Shown: positions 38,879-47,112 of the stretch, in pieces
Position numbering within the stretch: position 1 is the stretch's first letter
Layout of the letters: the number at the start of each line of letters is the position of its first letter
Assembly (NCBI GenBank): GCA_016741915.1
Contig: JACVCS010000023.1
Coordinates: 1 to 48,301, forward strand
Reading direction: 5' to 3'
DNA: 48,301 nt
Origin: Phycisphaerales bacterium
GTDB lineage: Bacteria; Planctomycetota; Phycisphaerae; Phycisphaerales; UBA1924
Notes under the pieces: generated by a model
Databases searched by the model: none
Told to the model about the DNA's origin: nothing
The model's input: only the letters and a program-made list of their open reading frames with translations
Made by a program: the position numbers and the translations under genes

Positions 38879-40828
38879 TCACGACAGCAGCGACTGCATC
38901 TTCGGCTGGCTCTGCGTGTGCTTTTCGTGCACCTCGCGGCTGTGCTTCATGTAGATCTCGTCGATCACCTCGGGCGAGGGGAACTTGCCGCTGAACCCCG
39001 GCGCCACGCCGTCCAGCACCAGCTCGCTCGCCTTGATCAGGTGCGCAATCAGCGTTCGCGGGTCCTCGATTCCCACCGCCACACGCACGGTGGTGGGCTG
39101 AATCCCCGCGGCTCGCAGAGCATCGTCGCTCATCTCGCTGTGGCTGGTGATCGCGGGGCACAGCACGACCGTGTTGGTCTGCCCAAGGCTCACCTGGTGA
39201 CCGAAGACCGGGTCGAGGCAGTCGAAGAACCGCTTGAACGTCTGACGATCGAACGGCGCCTTGCCCTTCTTGCCCTCAAAGTCGATCGTGAACAGCGGCG
39301 CCGGCAGGCCCAGGTGCATCACCCGCTGACGCACCTTCGAGTTCATGTTCCCCGGGGCGGCGTTGCAGTTCACGTTGATCTGCGGGTGCATCCCCAGCAC
39401 CTCCGCAAGCGTCAGCGTGTTGATGCACTTCTGGATCAGCCGCATCTCCAGCGTGTGCATCCCGTTGATCACCTCGTACGCCTTGTCGGCATCAAGGAAC
39501 GCGCCCTTGATGTAGTACACATTCCAGAAGAGCGTCTCGTGCCCGTGCCACTCGCGGTCGCTGCCGTCGATGTCCTTGCCCATGACCTTGTCGTGCTTGC
39601 CCATGAACATCCGCTCGTTGCGCCCGATGACGCACCCCGCGGTCGTCCCGCCCATGCCCGAAAGGTCCTTCGTGTACGAATGAATCACAAAGTCCGGGCG
39701 CTCCAGCGGGTCCTTCTTCCGCAGCGGTCGGTGCAGGAAAGGCGTCCCCACCGTGCTGTCGCACAGCACCGTCAACCCGCGCTTGTGCGCTTCTTTACAG
39801 ATCGCCGGCACGTCCAGACAGTACCCGTGCGGGTTACACGGGCTCTCGATGTACACGTACACCTGCCGCCCTTCCTTGATCCGGTCGGCGTTCTCCTTCT
39901 GCACCTTCTCCAGCGCCTTGATGAAGTCCTTCACCTCGTACCCGTCGAAGAAGTTCACGCTGATATCGAGGTTCGAGGGCTTCGCCAGCCAGTCGTGCAT
40001 GAGCTGGTACGTGCCGCCGTAGACGTTGCGCGAGGCGAGGATGATGTCGCGGTACCCCACCAGGTGCGACAGGATCGCGTCGATGGCCGCCATCCCCGAG
40101 TTGAAGTTCCACGCGAAGTACTCGCCGCTGAGCTCGCCCGCCTCGATATCCACGATGTGGTTCGCGAGGCTGACGTTCGTGGGGTTCAGCAGTCGGCTGT
40201 AGACCTCGAGCATCAGCTCCTTGCCCTGGAAGGCGTCGTCAACCCACTCGGCGCACGCGTAGATGTACGTCGCGGTGCGCGTAATGACGGGCTTGGCGCT
40301 GAACAGGGCGGTGAGGTTGTCAAAGACCGGGTAAGGCCCGCGGGCCAGGCGTGCGCCCTGCGTCTTCACGACGCTCTGGTACGTGCTGCGCCAGGGGTGC
40401 ATGAGCGTGTCGAGCATCTTCGCCATCTGGAAGGCGAGGAACTTCTGCGCCGCGAAACGCGCCGCACGGTCCTTGCGGTCCAGCGTCGCCAGCTCGCTCT
40501 GCAGCACGCACCACATCTGCTTCAGGTCGGCGTGCCCGCCATAGACATGCTGCGCCAGATTGCCCAGGTGCTTGCCGAAGTCGCTGTTCGGATCGATCCC
40601 GAAGTGCGCAAGCTGCTCGTGCACAAGCCCTTCGATGTTCTCCGCGCCGGTGGTCTTCCGCCGCGGCGAGATCTCCTTCGCCAACTCAAACGAACGCTCG
40701 GCCTCACTCACGCGCGCCTTCGCCTCGGCGCTGAGCTTCACGCCCGCACCAGCTCCCGACGACGACTTGCTCACAACGCCGTTGCTCGAAGCCCCGCCCT
40801 TGCCGCCGACCGTTCGCTTGGATGCCAT
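38879..40828 (-). CDS. Cys/Met-metabolism PLP-dependent enzyme (trans-sulfuration type), large form
   Basis: A 649-residue enzyme of the cystathionine-synthase/O-acetylhomoserine-sulfhydrylase fold. The Schiff-base Lys is K387 in VIHSYTKDLSGMGGTTAG. Cofactor contacts are seen in NFNSGMAAID, RNVYGGTYQLM, YIESPCNPHG and VLCDSTVGTPFLHRP. Ordinary members are 380-430 residues; the excess is an N-terminal region of about 190 residues, starting with a Ser/Gly/Lys-rich tail and continuing as charged helices. This large form is not a simple metB or metY. A role in cysteine, methionine or homocysteine handling is the family inference, fitting loosely with metK and serA in the window. The C terminus is Gln/Ser-rich. 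No alternative start is needed. Confidence 0.85.
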   Translation of the reverse strand: MASKRTVGGKGGASSNGVVSKSSSGAGAGVKLSAEAKARVSEAERSFELAKEISPRRKTTGAENIEGLVHEQLAHFGIDPNSDFGKHLGNLAQHVYGGHADLKQMWCVLQSELATLDRKDRAARFAAQKFLAFQMAKMLDTLMHPWRSTYQSVVKTQGARLARGPYPVFDNLTALFSAKPVITRTATYIYACAEWVDDAFQGKELMLEVYSRLLNPTNVSLANHIVDIEAGELSGEYFAWNFNSGMAAIDAILSHLVGYRDIILASRNVYGGTYQLMHDWLAKPSNLDISVNFFDGYEVKDFIKALEKVQKENADRIKEGRQVYVYIESPCNPHGYCLDVPAICKEAHKRGLTVLCDSTVGTPFLHRPLRKKDPLERPDFVIHSYTKDLSGMGGTTAGCVIGRNERMFMGKHDKVMGKDIDGSDREWHGHETLFWNVYYIKGAFLDADKAYEVINGMHTLEMRLIQKCINTLTLAEVLGMHPQINVNCNAAPGNMNSKVRQRVMHLGLPAPLFTIDFEGKKGKAPFDRQTFKRFFDCLDPVFGHQVSLGQTNTVVLCPAITSHSEMSDDALRAAGIQPTTVRVAVGIEDPRTLIAHLIKASELVLDGVAPGFSGKFPSPEVIDEIYMKHSREVHEKHTQSQPKMQSLLS

Positions 40829-40981
40829 AGCCGTTCTGCCTCGCTGCTCAAAGTCCCACGCTCACCAAGCCCTCGGCAACGCTTGCCAAGCCCTGGGTCA
40901 CACACACCCACCACCTACACCCCCACCCACTCTAGACCAAAAACCCCACAAACGCCCAAACCGCCCCCACTGCCTGTTCCA

Positions 40982-41009
40982 AGTGCCCAGTGCCCAGTGC
41001 CTAACGCCT
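40982..41009. repeat. Heptamer tandem repeat (AGTGCCC)n overlapping the serA stop
   Basis: AGTGCCC twice, then AGTGCCT and AACGCCT. The last unit overlaps the serA stop codon, which on the minus strand is TAG at 41010-41008. The unit is related to GGCACTG at 20714 on the other strand. Confidence 0.65.
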
Positions 41010-42288
41010 AATACAAAGCCCTCACCCGGATCGTCTCGGGCAATCGCTTCAGCTCGTCGAGAATCTGCTTCCCCTGCCGAGCGTCCACATCCAGCACCAC
41101 ATACCCAACATCGCGGTTCGTCTGCAGGTACTGCGCGTTGATGTTCACACCCAGCTCCGCGCACGCGCCGTTGATCTTCTTCATCACGCCCGGCACATTT
41201 CTGTGCAAATGCAAAATCCGGTGGTGCCGCCGCGCACCGCCCTTCTCACCAACCGCCGATCCCCCATCACCCATCACCCCCTGCTCGGGCAGATCCACGT
41301 TCGGCAGGTTCACACTCCCCGTCGTGCTGCCGTTGTTCATGAACTTCAAGAGCTTCGACACCACGTCCTCCGCGATGTTCCGCTGCGCCTCCTCCGTGCT
41401 CCCGCCCACGTGCGGCGTCAAAATCACATTCCCCAGCCCCTGCAGCTCGCTCTCAAACCGCTCGCCCTTCCCCGCCGGCTCATGCGGAAAAACATCCAGC
41501 GCCGCCCCGCCCAGTTTGCCGTCCTTCAGCGCCGCCGCGAGGGCCGAGACATCCACCACCGTCCCGCGCGCGTTGTTGATGAGCATCGCCCCGCGCTTCA
41601 TCATCCCAATCTGCCGAGCGCCGATGAGCCCCTTCGTCCCGTCCGTCTCGGGCACGTGCAGACTCACCACGTCGCTCTGCTTCAGCAGCTCGTCGAGCGA
41701 ACGCACGGGGCGCGCGTTGCCCAGGGGCAGCTTGCTGATGATGTCATAAAACAGCACCCGCATCCCCATCGCTTCCGCCAGCACGCTCACCTGGCTTCCG
41801 ATGTGCCCGTAGCCAACCAGCCCGATGGTCTGCCCGCGCACCTCGTGTGCCCCGGCCGCACTCTTATCCCACTCGCCCTTGTGCATCTTGCCGCTCTGAT
41901 CCACCAACCGCCGATAGAGCGCAATGACCTCCGCGATGGTCAGCTCCGCCACGCTCCGCGTGTTGCTGAAGGGCGAGTTGAAGACCGCCACACCCCGCTT
42001 GCACGCCTCGCCGCAGTCGATCTGATTCACGCCGATACAGAACGCCCCCACACCCCACAACCGAGGCGAGTACGCCAGCACTTCATCCGTCACCGTCGTT
42101 TTGGAGCGGATCCCCAGCAGGTGCACGCCGCCGTCATCGCTCAGGGCCTTACGCAGGGCCGAACCTTCGAGGGCCTTCTCGTGCGTCGTGACGCTAAAAC
42201 CCTCTTGCCGCAGAACCTCCGCCGCGACGGGGTGCACGCCCTCCAGCAGCAGGACCTTGATCTTCTCTTTGGGGAAGGACGTTTTCAT
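41008..42288 (-). CDS. serA: D-3-phosphoglycerate dehydrogenase
   Basis: First step of serine synthesis: oxidises 3-phosphoglycerate with NAD. The 426-residue protein follows the E. coli plan: catalytic and nucleotide domains plus a C-terminal ACT domain that would give feedback control by serine. Landmarks are the NAD loop VGYGHIGSQ (G159-G164), catalytic R241 (NNARGTVVD), E270 (FPHEP) and H293 (LTPHVGGST), and the family ending ETIRVRALY. An insert of about 19 residues (334-352, Gly-rich, with Met/Glu) lies at the border to the ACT domain. ATG 42288 has TACCCT 9 bases upstream, which fixes the start. uppP ends 65 bp upstream. Confidence 0.96.
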   Translation of the reverse strand: MKTSFPKEKIKVLLLEGVHPVAAEVLRQEGFSVTTHEKALEGSALRKALSDDGGVHLLGIRSKTTVTDEVLAYSPRLWGVGAFCIGVNQIDCGEACKRGVAVFNSPFSNTRSVAELTIAEVIALYRRLVDQSGKMHKGEWDKSAAGAHEVRGQTIGLVGYGHIGSQVSVLAEAMGMRVLFYDIISKLPLGNARPVRSLDELLKQSDVVSLHVPETDGTKGLIGARQIGMMKRGAMLINNARGTVVDVSALAAALKDGKLGGAALDVFPHEPAGKGERFESELQGLGNVILTPHVGGSTEEAQRNIAEDVVSKLLKFMNNGSTTGSVNLPNVDLPEQGVMGDGGSAVGEKGGARRHHRILHLHRNVPGVMKKINGACAELGVNINAQYLQTNRDVGYVVLDVDARQGKQILDELKRLPETIRVRALY

Positions 42289-42297
42289 GGGCAGATT

Positions 42298-42303
42298 AGG
42301 GTA
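42298..42303 (-). promoter_or_regulatory. -10-like box of serA
   Basis: TACCCT on the minus strand, 9 bases before ATG 42288; likely leaderless start, so serA can be expressed apart from uppP. Confidence 0.5.
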
Positions 42304-42353
42304 GGTTCGCTCACGCCCCAACCCCGCGGCCGCCTGAAGAACCGCATCTATGT

Positions 42354-43262
42354 TCACTTAGGCAGCGGTTCGATTGAGATCCAACCCAAGTAGACTGCGG
42401 CAATCAGAGCCAATCCCAAGACAATCCGGTACCACCCGAAGATCCCCAGCCCGTGCTTGTTCAGGAACCCCACCAACCATCGCACCGCTACCAACGCTGA
42501 GATGAAACTCACACCCATGCCCACCGCGATCAAAATCAGATACGCCGATTGAAAGATGTTTTCTTCCTTTGGCCCGATTGCATTTTTGAACAACTTGTAG
42601 ACCGTCGCCCCGCCCAGCGTGGGCAGCCCGAGCAAAAACGCAAACTCCGCCGCCGCCCTGGGCTTCAGCCCCACCATCAACCCGCCCGCCATGCTCATCA
42701 TGCTCCGGCTCGTCCCGGGCCACATCGCGATGCACTGCATGCATCCAATAAACAGGCACTGCGGGATCGACAGGTCCTCGATCTCCTTGCCGCCGTTCTG
42801 CCCCAGCCCGCGCTCGCCGATCCCGAACCGCCCCAAACGCCACTGCTCCAGCAGCAACATAAAGACCCCGCCGACGATCACCGCGCCGATCACCGGGCCC
42901 GGGAAGAATAGATGCTCCCCCAACCAATCGTCCAGCAGCACGCCCAGCACACCCGCGGGCAGAAACGCCACGCTCAGCTTCACGAGCAAATCAAACCCCG
43001 CGTTGTTCTTGCCCACCACCCCCAGCAACATCTGTCGAACGCGAGGCCAATAAACTGTTGCCACCGCCAAAATCGCCCCGCCTTGAATTACGATGTTAAA
43101 GGTATTGGTGAATTTCTTTTCGCTCGGATCATCCAGCCCCAACGCGTGCGCGGCCAAAATCAAATGCCCCGTCGACGAAACCGGCAAAAACTCCGTAATC
43201 CCCTCGACGAGGCCCAACACCGCCGCCTGAAGAACATCCACGCAGAAGCTCCAAACCCTCAT
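42354..43262 (-). CDS. uppP: Undecaprenyl-diphosphatase (UppP/BacA)
   Basis: Integral membrane phosphatase that recycles undecaprenyl pyrophosphate for cell-wall and glycan synthesis. The 302-residue protein has seven or eight hydrophobic segments. The signatures are GLVEGITEFLPVSSTGHL (residues 17-34, with the E/E/S/S/H active-site residues) and MWPGTSRSMMSMAGG with its conserved Arg. There is an extra hydrophilic stretch (WRLGRFGIGERGLGQNGGKE) before the second signature. The start is ATG 43262 or the nearby GTG 43241; the octamer tandem repeat lies just upstream. Undecaprenyl recycling implies that this organism makes lipid-linked wall or surface polymers. Confidence 0.95.
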   Translation of the reverse strand: MRVWSFCVDVLQAAVLGLVEGITEFLPVSSTGHLILAAHALGLDDPSEKKFTNTFNIVIQGGAILAVATVYWPRVRQMLLGVVGKNNAGFDLLVKLSVAFLPAGVLGVLLDDWLGEHLFFPGPVIGAVIVGGVFMLLLEQWRLGRFGIGERGLGQNGGKEIEDLSIPQCLFIGCMQCIAMWPGTSRSMMSMAGGLMVGLKPRAAAEFAFLLGLPTLGGATVYKLFKNAIGPKEENIFQSAYLILIAVGMGVSFISALVAVRWLVGFLNKHGLGIFGWYRIVLGLALIAAVYLGWISIEPLPK

Positions 43263-43309
43263 CAGGCAGGGTCACCTTCACCACACCACCAAAACGCCGA
43301 CAGACCCTC

Positions 43310-43357
43310 GATCCCTCGATCCCTTGATCCCTTGATCCCTCGGTCCCTTGATCCCTT
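43310..43357. repeat. Octamer tandem repeat (GATCCCTT)n
   Basis: Six adjacent 8-bp units, all GATCCCTY except one starting GGTCCC, filling about half of the gap between uppP and the lipoprotein gene. Confidence 0.85.
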
Positions 43358-43363
43358 CCCAAC

Positions 43364-44113
43364 TTACCTCTCCCCACTCACCGAGCCCAGCATCGTCTCC
43401 CACGCACCCTCCGCCGCCTCGACGGTCTTCACGTCGCCCGCCATGCTCACGAAGATCGTCCCCGACGGTCCTTCGACGATCGCCCGCAGCACGCGCTGAT
43501 CCGCCTTCGGCGCCGCCGGCACAGCCCCGCCCATCATCCCGCCCGATCCGCCCGACATCATCGCGAACGTCCCGCTGGAAGCGATGGTGATCACCTTGAT
43601 CGCCCCAACGGTCTTTTCATTCCGCGTGAACTTCGCCGGCTGCCCATCAGGCCCCGTCACCTGCCGCGACCAGCGGTTGATGTTGCTCTCCACATCGCCC
43701 CCCTGCCCGGCGCCGAAAGTCGTGAACCACACCGTCGCTTCTTCACCACCGCCCGAGCCGGGGACCTTCAGTTCCGCCGCCCGCATCGTCCCCGAGGGGT
43801 TCGTCCGCTGCCAGGTTTTGGGCAGTTTGAACGACACCTGCGCAACCGTCAGCGTTCCCTCGCCGCCCGTCCCACCGCTGATCTGGTTCGACAGATCCTC
43901 CGCCTGCGCCTGCGTGTTGCCGATTCGGGCCCCCAACTCCTTCGCCATGTCGCGCGTCTTGCCAAGCTGCGTCTGGCTCTGATTCCCCGGCATATCGCTC
44001 GTCCGCGCCGGCGGCGTATTGCTCGTCCGCTCCTCGCACGCCCCGAGCAGCCCCGCGCACACCACCACGCCCGCGAAAACCGCCACGCTCCGGATCTGCT
44101 TGATCGTCTTCAT
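43364..44113 (-). CDS. Predicted lipoprotein of unknown function
   Basis: Exported lipoprotein of 249 residues. The signal peptide ends in the lipobox LLGAC (Cys26). A polar Thr/Ser/Gln-rich linker follows, then a compact domain beginning SFKLPKTWQRTNPSGTMRAAELKVPG, with alternating strands (VWFTTFG, VITIASSG, VSMAGDVKTV), and a Gly/Met-rich loop (SGGSGGMMGG). (The opening stretch is typical of a small periplasmic beta domain.) I do not recognise a named family. ATG 44113 has TAGAAT 6 bases upstream. It is divergent from, and nearly overlaps, the methyltransferase gene. Confidence 0.82.
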   Translation of the reverse strand: MKTIKQIRSVAVFAGVVVCAGLLGACEERTSNTPPARTSDMPGNQSQTQLGKTRDMAKELGARIGNTQAQAEDLSNQISGGTGGEGTLTVAQVSFKLPKTWQRTNPSGTMRAAELKVPGSGGGEEATVWFTTFGAGQGGDVESNINRWSRQVTGPDGQPAKFTRNEKTVGAIKVITIASSGTFAMMSGGSGGMMGGAVPAAPKADQRVLRAIVEGPSGTIFVSMAGDVKTVEAAEGAWETMLGSVSGER

Positions 44114-44119
44114 GCCCAG

Positions 44120-44125
44120 ATTCTA
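44120..44125 (-). promoter_or_regulatory. -10-like box of the lipoprotein gene
   Basis: TAGAAT on the minus strand, 6 bases before ATG 44113. It lies only about 40 bases from the divergent methyltransferase start, so both promoters are compressed in a few dozen bases. Confidence 0.5.
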
Positions 44126-44165
44126 CTTCCTCCGTGCAGACGCCGCAGGCAACCAACAATCCGCC

Positions 44166-45074
44166 GTGACCGTCGAACCTCCGCACATCCCCAGCCGCTT
44201 CACCCCCATCACCGACCTGAACGACCCGCGCGTCGCCGACTATCGCGACGTCAAAGAACGCCAACTCCTCCCCGAGTTCGATCAGTCGGCCTCACCTCAC
44301 CACACCACCGCCCAGCACCCGGGCAAGTTCCTCGCCGAGGGCGAAGTCGTCCTCCGCATGCTCCTCCGCTCACGCTTCCGCACCCTCAGTATCCTCGGCA
44401 CCCTCCCGCGCCTGCTCGCCCTGGATGCAGAACTCGGTCGCCTCGCCCCCGAGATCCCCATCTACTGCGTCGATCAGAAGCTCCTGGAGAACCTGGTGGG
44501 GTTCAATCTTCACCGCGGGCTGATGGCCGCGGGATTAAGGCAGCCCCCCACCCCCCCTGCTGAGCTTTTCGCCCGCGCCGCCCCGGGTCGGCCCTTGGTC
44601 GCCCTGGAAAACCTCGTCAACCACGACAACATCGGGAGCATTTTCCGATCCGCCGCCGCCCTCGGTGCCGGGGGGATTCTGCTCTCCCCGCAGTGCGCCG
44701 ACCCGCTCTACCGCAAATCGCTCCGCGTCTCCGTCGGCTGCGCCCTCCACCTGCCCTTCGCCCGCCTGTCAACCTGGCCCGAAGGTCTGCACCCGAACGA
44801 CACCAAGGGTTTACCCCAAGTTGCCCGGCCACTCGTCCTCGCCCTCACCCCCGCCTCGGACGCGATCGACCTGGACTCAGCCCGGACGCGACTCATTGAA
44901 ACCAAACAAAATACCATAATCTTGGTCGGCACCGAAGGACCCGGGCTTTCACCTGAGGCTCAAAGGTTCTCGGACCTTCGTGTCCGTATACCCATGGCCA
45001 GGGGGGTGGATTCCCTGAACGTCGCGGTGACCACCGCGATCGTCCTCAGTCGGCTGGCAATCCCGGAAACGTAA
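44166..45074 (+). CDS. TrmH/SpoU-family RNA 2'-O-methyltransferase
   Basis: Predicted SAM-dependent ribose methyltransferase of 302 residues acting on tRNA or rRNA. It has an N-terminal substrate-binding-like domain (to about residue 140) and a C-terminal SPOUT knot. The three SPOUT motifs are VALENLVNHDNIGSIFRSAAA (motif 1, with N155 and R161), ILVGTEGPGLS (motif 2) and RIPMARGVDSLNVAVTTAIV (motif 3). The start is uncertain: GTG 44166 is preferred, since ATG 44112 would overlap the divergent lipoprotein start codon; the extra 18 residues would not alter the call. The target nucleotide cannot be told. Confidence 0.9.
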   Translation: MTVEPPHIPSRFTPITDLNDPRVADYRDVKERQLLPEFDQSASPHHTTAQHPGKFLAEGEVVLRMLLRSRFRTLSILGTLPRLLALDAELGRLAPEIPIYCVDQKLLENLVGFNLHRGLMAAGLRQPPTPPAELFARAAPGRPLVALENLVNHDNIGSIFRSAAALGAGGILLSPQCADPLYRKSLRVSVGCALHLPFARLSTWPEGLHPNDTKGLPQVARPLVLALTPASDAIDLDSARTRLIETKQNTIILVGTEGPGLSPEAQRFSDLRVRIPMARGVDSLNVAVTTAIVLSRLAIPET

Positions 45075-45318
45075 CCGTCCGGATCGGGGGCCCTTGGTTC
45101 GGCATCGAAAGTGAACCCAAAGTTCATCAAAGGCCGTATACAGGGGTACGAATTGGCCCCCAGGGTTTGCGGGGTCTGGTACACTTCGTCAGCCGCGTCC
45201 CGATTCCGGGAAGCGACGATGAAGGGTGGTTTGGGTGGTTCGTTCGCTTGCGTGATTTTCCGCCGACGGCGTTCTCCCTCGGCGTGTCAACCGATCCAGT
45301 CTTTCTCCGGAGTTGCCT

Positions 45319-46590
45319 ATGACCCGTTCGACGATCGTCCGCTCGGCCCTTTCGCTGGCGCTGCTCACCACCCTGGCGGGCTCGGCCCTTGCCAGCAAGG
45401 CCCCCGAGGCGCCGCGCTCGCCCGACTATCCCTCCGTCCGTCGCGACGGCGTGGGCGAGAAGCGCGCCAAGCTCGACGCGCTCGAACTCAAGGCCTTCGA
45501 CTCGTCGCTGCTGGGCAAGCTCAACGGCTGGACCAACGGCGAGGCCCCCTCCGCCGAGGCGATGAAGGACAAGGTCACCGTCTTCGTCATGTGGGCCAAC
45601 TGGCGCGACTCGTCGGTCCGCGCGGTGCAGAACCTCGCCTCGATGCAGGAAGCCATGAGCGCTAAGGGCGTGCAGGTCATCGCGGTGCACGACAGCAAGA
45701 ACTTCGACGCGGGCAAGCAGATGCTCAGCGAGCGCGGGATCAAGATCCTTTCCGCACACGACGAGAAGGGCGAGTTCCGCAAGGCCCTGCTCAGCGAGCA
45801 GAACCCCGATATCTACATCGTCGACAAGGCCGGTCAGCTCCGCTTCGCCGACGTGGACTCCGCCTCGGTGCAGAACGCCCTGGACATCCTCACCAGCGAA
45901 ACACCCGAAGTGGCGAAGGGTCGTACCGCGGCCCTGATCGAGCAGTACAAGGCCGAGAAGGCCGAGAAGGAACGCACCAAGGCCACCGGCGCGGTGCGCA
46001 AGGCCGGCGAGAAGATCACCGTGAGCTTCAAGCTCCCCGACGAGTCGGCGTACTCCGGCGTGCTGTGGTCGAAGAAGAACGACAAGGAGATCGTCAGCCA
46101 GCTCGCCAACGACATCCAGGACCAGAAGTTCCCGGTTGAGTTCGGCAAAGACGAAGAGTGGCTCAGCGAGAAGCCCGACTTTAAGGGCCGGGTGCTGGTG
46201 GTGGACTTCTGGGCGACCTGGTGCGGGCCGTGCATGCGGTCCAAGCCCGCGCTCGAGCACCTGGCGACGAAGTTCCGCGACGATCTGGTGATCCTGGGCT
46301 TCTCGGGCTACGGCACCGACCGCAAGGTCGACGTCGAGCGCTACCTGCGCGAGCACGCCACCGAGGTCTTCCAGTCCTTCGACACCGACCAGAAAATCTA
46401 CAAGCAGCTCCAGATCCAGGGGATCCCGACGGTCTACATCATCAGCACCGACGGCAAGGTCCGCTGGATGGGCAGCCCGCTGCAGCCCGAGTTCCAGAAG
46501 GTTGTCGAATGGACCATCGACCGCGACCCGGGCGTGAAGGCCCGCCGCGATGCCGAGGCTTCGAAGCTCAAGACCCGCGCCGAGAAGTAA
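45319..46590 (+). CDS. Exported protein with two thioredoxin-like domains, the first without cysteines
   Basis: A 423-residue secreted protein. A signal peptide (1-26, ending LAGSALA/S) precedes a first TlpA/AhpC-like domain (about 50-195), where the active-site position reads WANWRDSSV: Arg96 and Ser99 replace the two cysteines. A Lys/Glu/Ala-rich linker (200-232) leads to a second domain (about 270-410) with VVDFWATWCGPCMRSKP (C302, C305) and the cis-Pro loop QGIPTVYI. The second domain could act as a periplasmic disulfide reductase; the first may bind partners. ATG 45319 has GGAG 6 bases upstream, a clear Shine-Dalgarno. A strong terminator follows. Confidence 0.88.
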   Translation: MTRSTIVRSALSLALLTTLAGSALASKAPEAPRSPDYPSVRRDGVGEKRAKLDALELKAFDSSLLGKLNGWTNGEAPSAEAMKDKVTVFVMWANWRDSSVRAVQNLASMQEAMSAKGVQVIAVHDSKNFDAGKQMLSERGIKILSAHDEKGEFRKALLSEQNPDIYIVDKAGQLRFADVDSASVQNALDILTSETPEVAKGRTAALIEQYKAEKAEKERTKATGAVRKAGEKITVSFKLPDESAYSGVLWSKKNDKEIVSQLANDIQDQKFPVEFGKDEEWLSEKPDFKGRVLVVDFWATWCGPCMRSKPALEHLATKFRDDLVILGFSGYGTDRKVDVERYLREHATEVFQSFDTDQKIYKQLQIQGIPTVYIISTDGKVRWMGSPLQPEFQKVVEWTIDRDPGVKARRDAEASKLKTRAEK

Positions 46591-46637
46591 GCCCCGCTCG
46601 TTCGCGGCTGAGCTGAAGATCAACACGAAAGCAGGAA

Positions 46638-46669
46638 AGCCCCGTCGCCCCGTGCGGCGGGGTTTTTTC
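46638..46669 (+). terminator. Terminator of the thioredoxin-like gene
   Basis: Stem CCCCGTCGC (46640-46648) and GCGGCGGGG (46654-46662) with one mismatch, followed by TTTTTT. Confidence 0.88.
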
Positions 46670-47112
46670 TTCGCGCGATTCTGCACCGCGAACATTCCGG
46701 TACACGCGACTGAGCGGCCGGAGCCGGTCGGCTTGGCGTGAAACCCGGCGCGGGAGGATCCGAAGTCATGGGTATGCCGCCGACTTTGGGGTTTGAAAGT
46801 CCGACGATCGTGCTGAATGCCGTGCGACCGGCCTTGCTGAGGGCGAAGGACCTGGCAAAGCGTGTGGGCGCGCGGGCGGTGCGGGCGCGAGACGGTCAGA
46901 CAGAAGATCGGGCGCAGGCTTCTGACCGGGCCTTGACTCCGAACGTGCCCCCCGCCGACCAACCCGTGGCCCTTCGACGCTTGGGCGACGCCCACCCCGC
47001 GCCGGTTGGGCCTGAAGGGCGGGTGTTGCCGAGCGATTCATCGGAGCACGGTGAAGAAGTGCGCACGCCGACGCCCCGGGGCGTGCTTGCGTCGTACAGT
47101 GCCCTGCGCGGT
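46670..47112. other. Region of doubtful coding between terminator and dehydrogenase gene
   Basis: About 440 bp. The plus-strand frame of the dehydrogenase stays open from 46738 and could add up to 125 residues, starting for instance at 46768 (MGMPPTLGFESPTIV). The translation is Arg/Ala/Pro-rich without domain-like pattern, so I read it as non-coding or as an unusual N-terminal extension. TACAGT at 47095-47100 is a weak -10 candidate for ATG 47113. Confidence 0.4.

Noticed and set aside
38615..41011. 798-residue plus-strand open frame
   Set aside because: Antisense to the PLP enzyme and zinc-ribbon genes; Arg/His/Val-rich shadow with no domain pattern.
5711..43357. CRISPR array
   Set aside because: The tandem units are 7-8 bp without spacers; no cas gene is present.
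45127..46995. 622-residue minus-strand open frame
   Set aside because: Antisense to the well-supported thioredoxin-like gene; Leu/Val/Gly/Arg-rich shadow.
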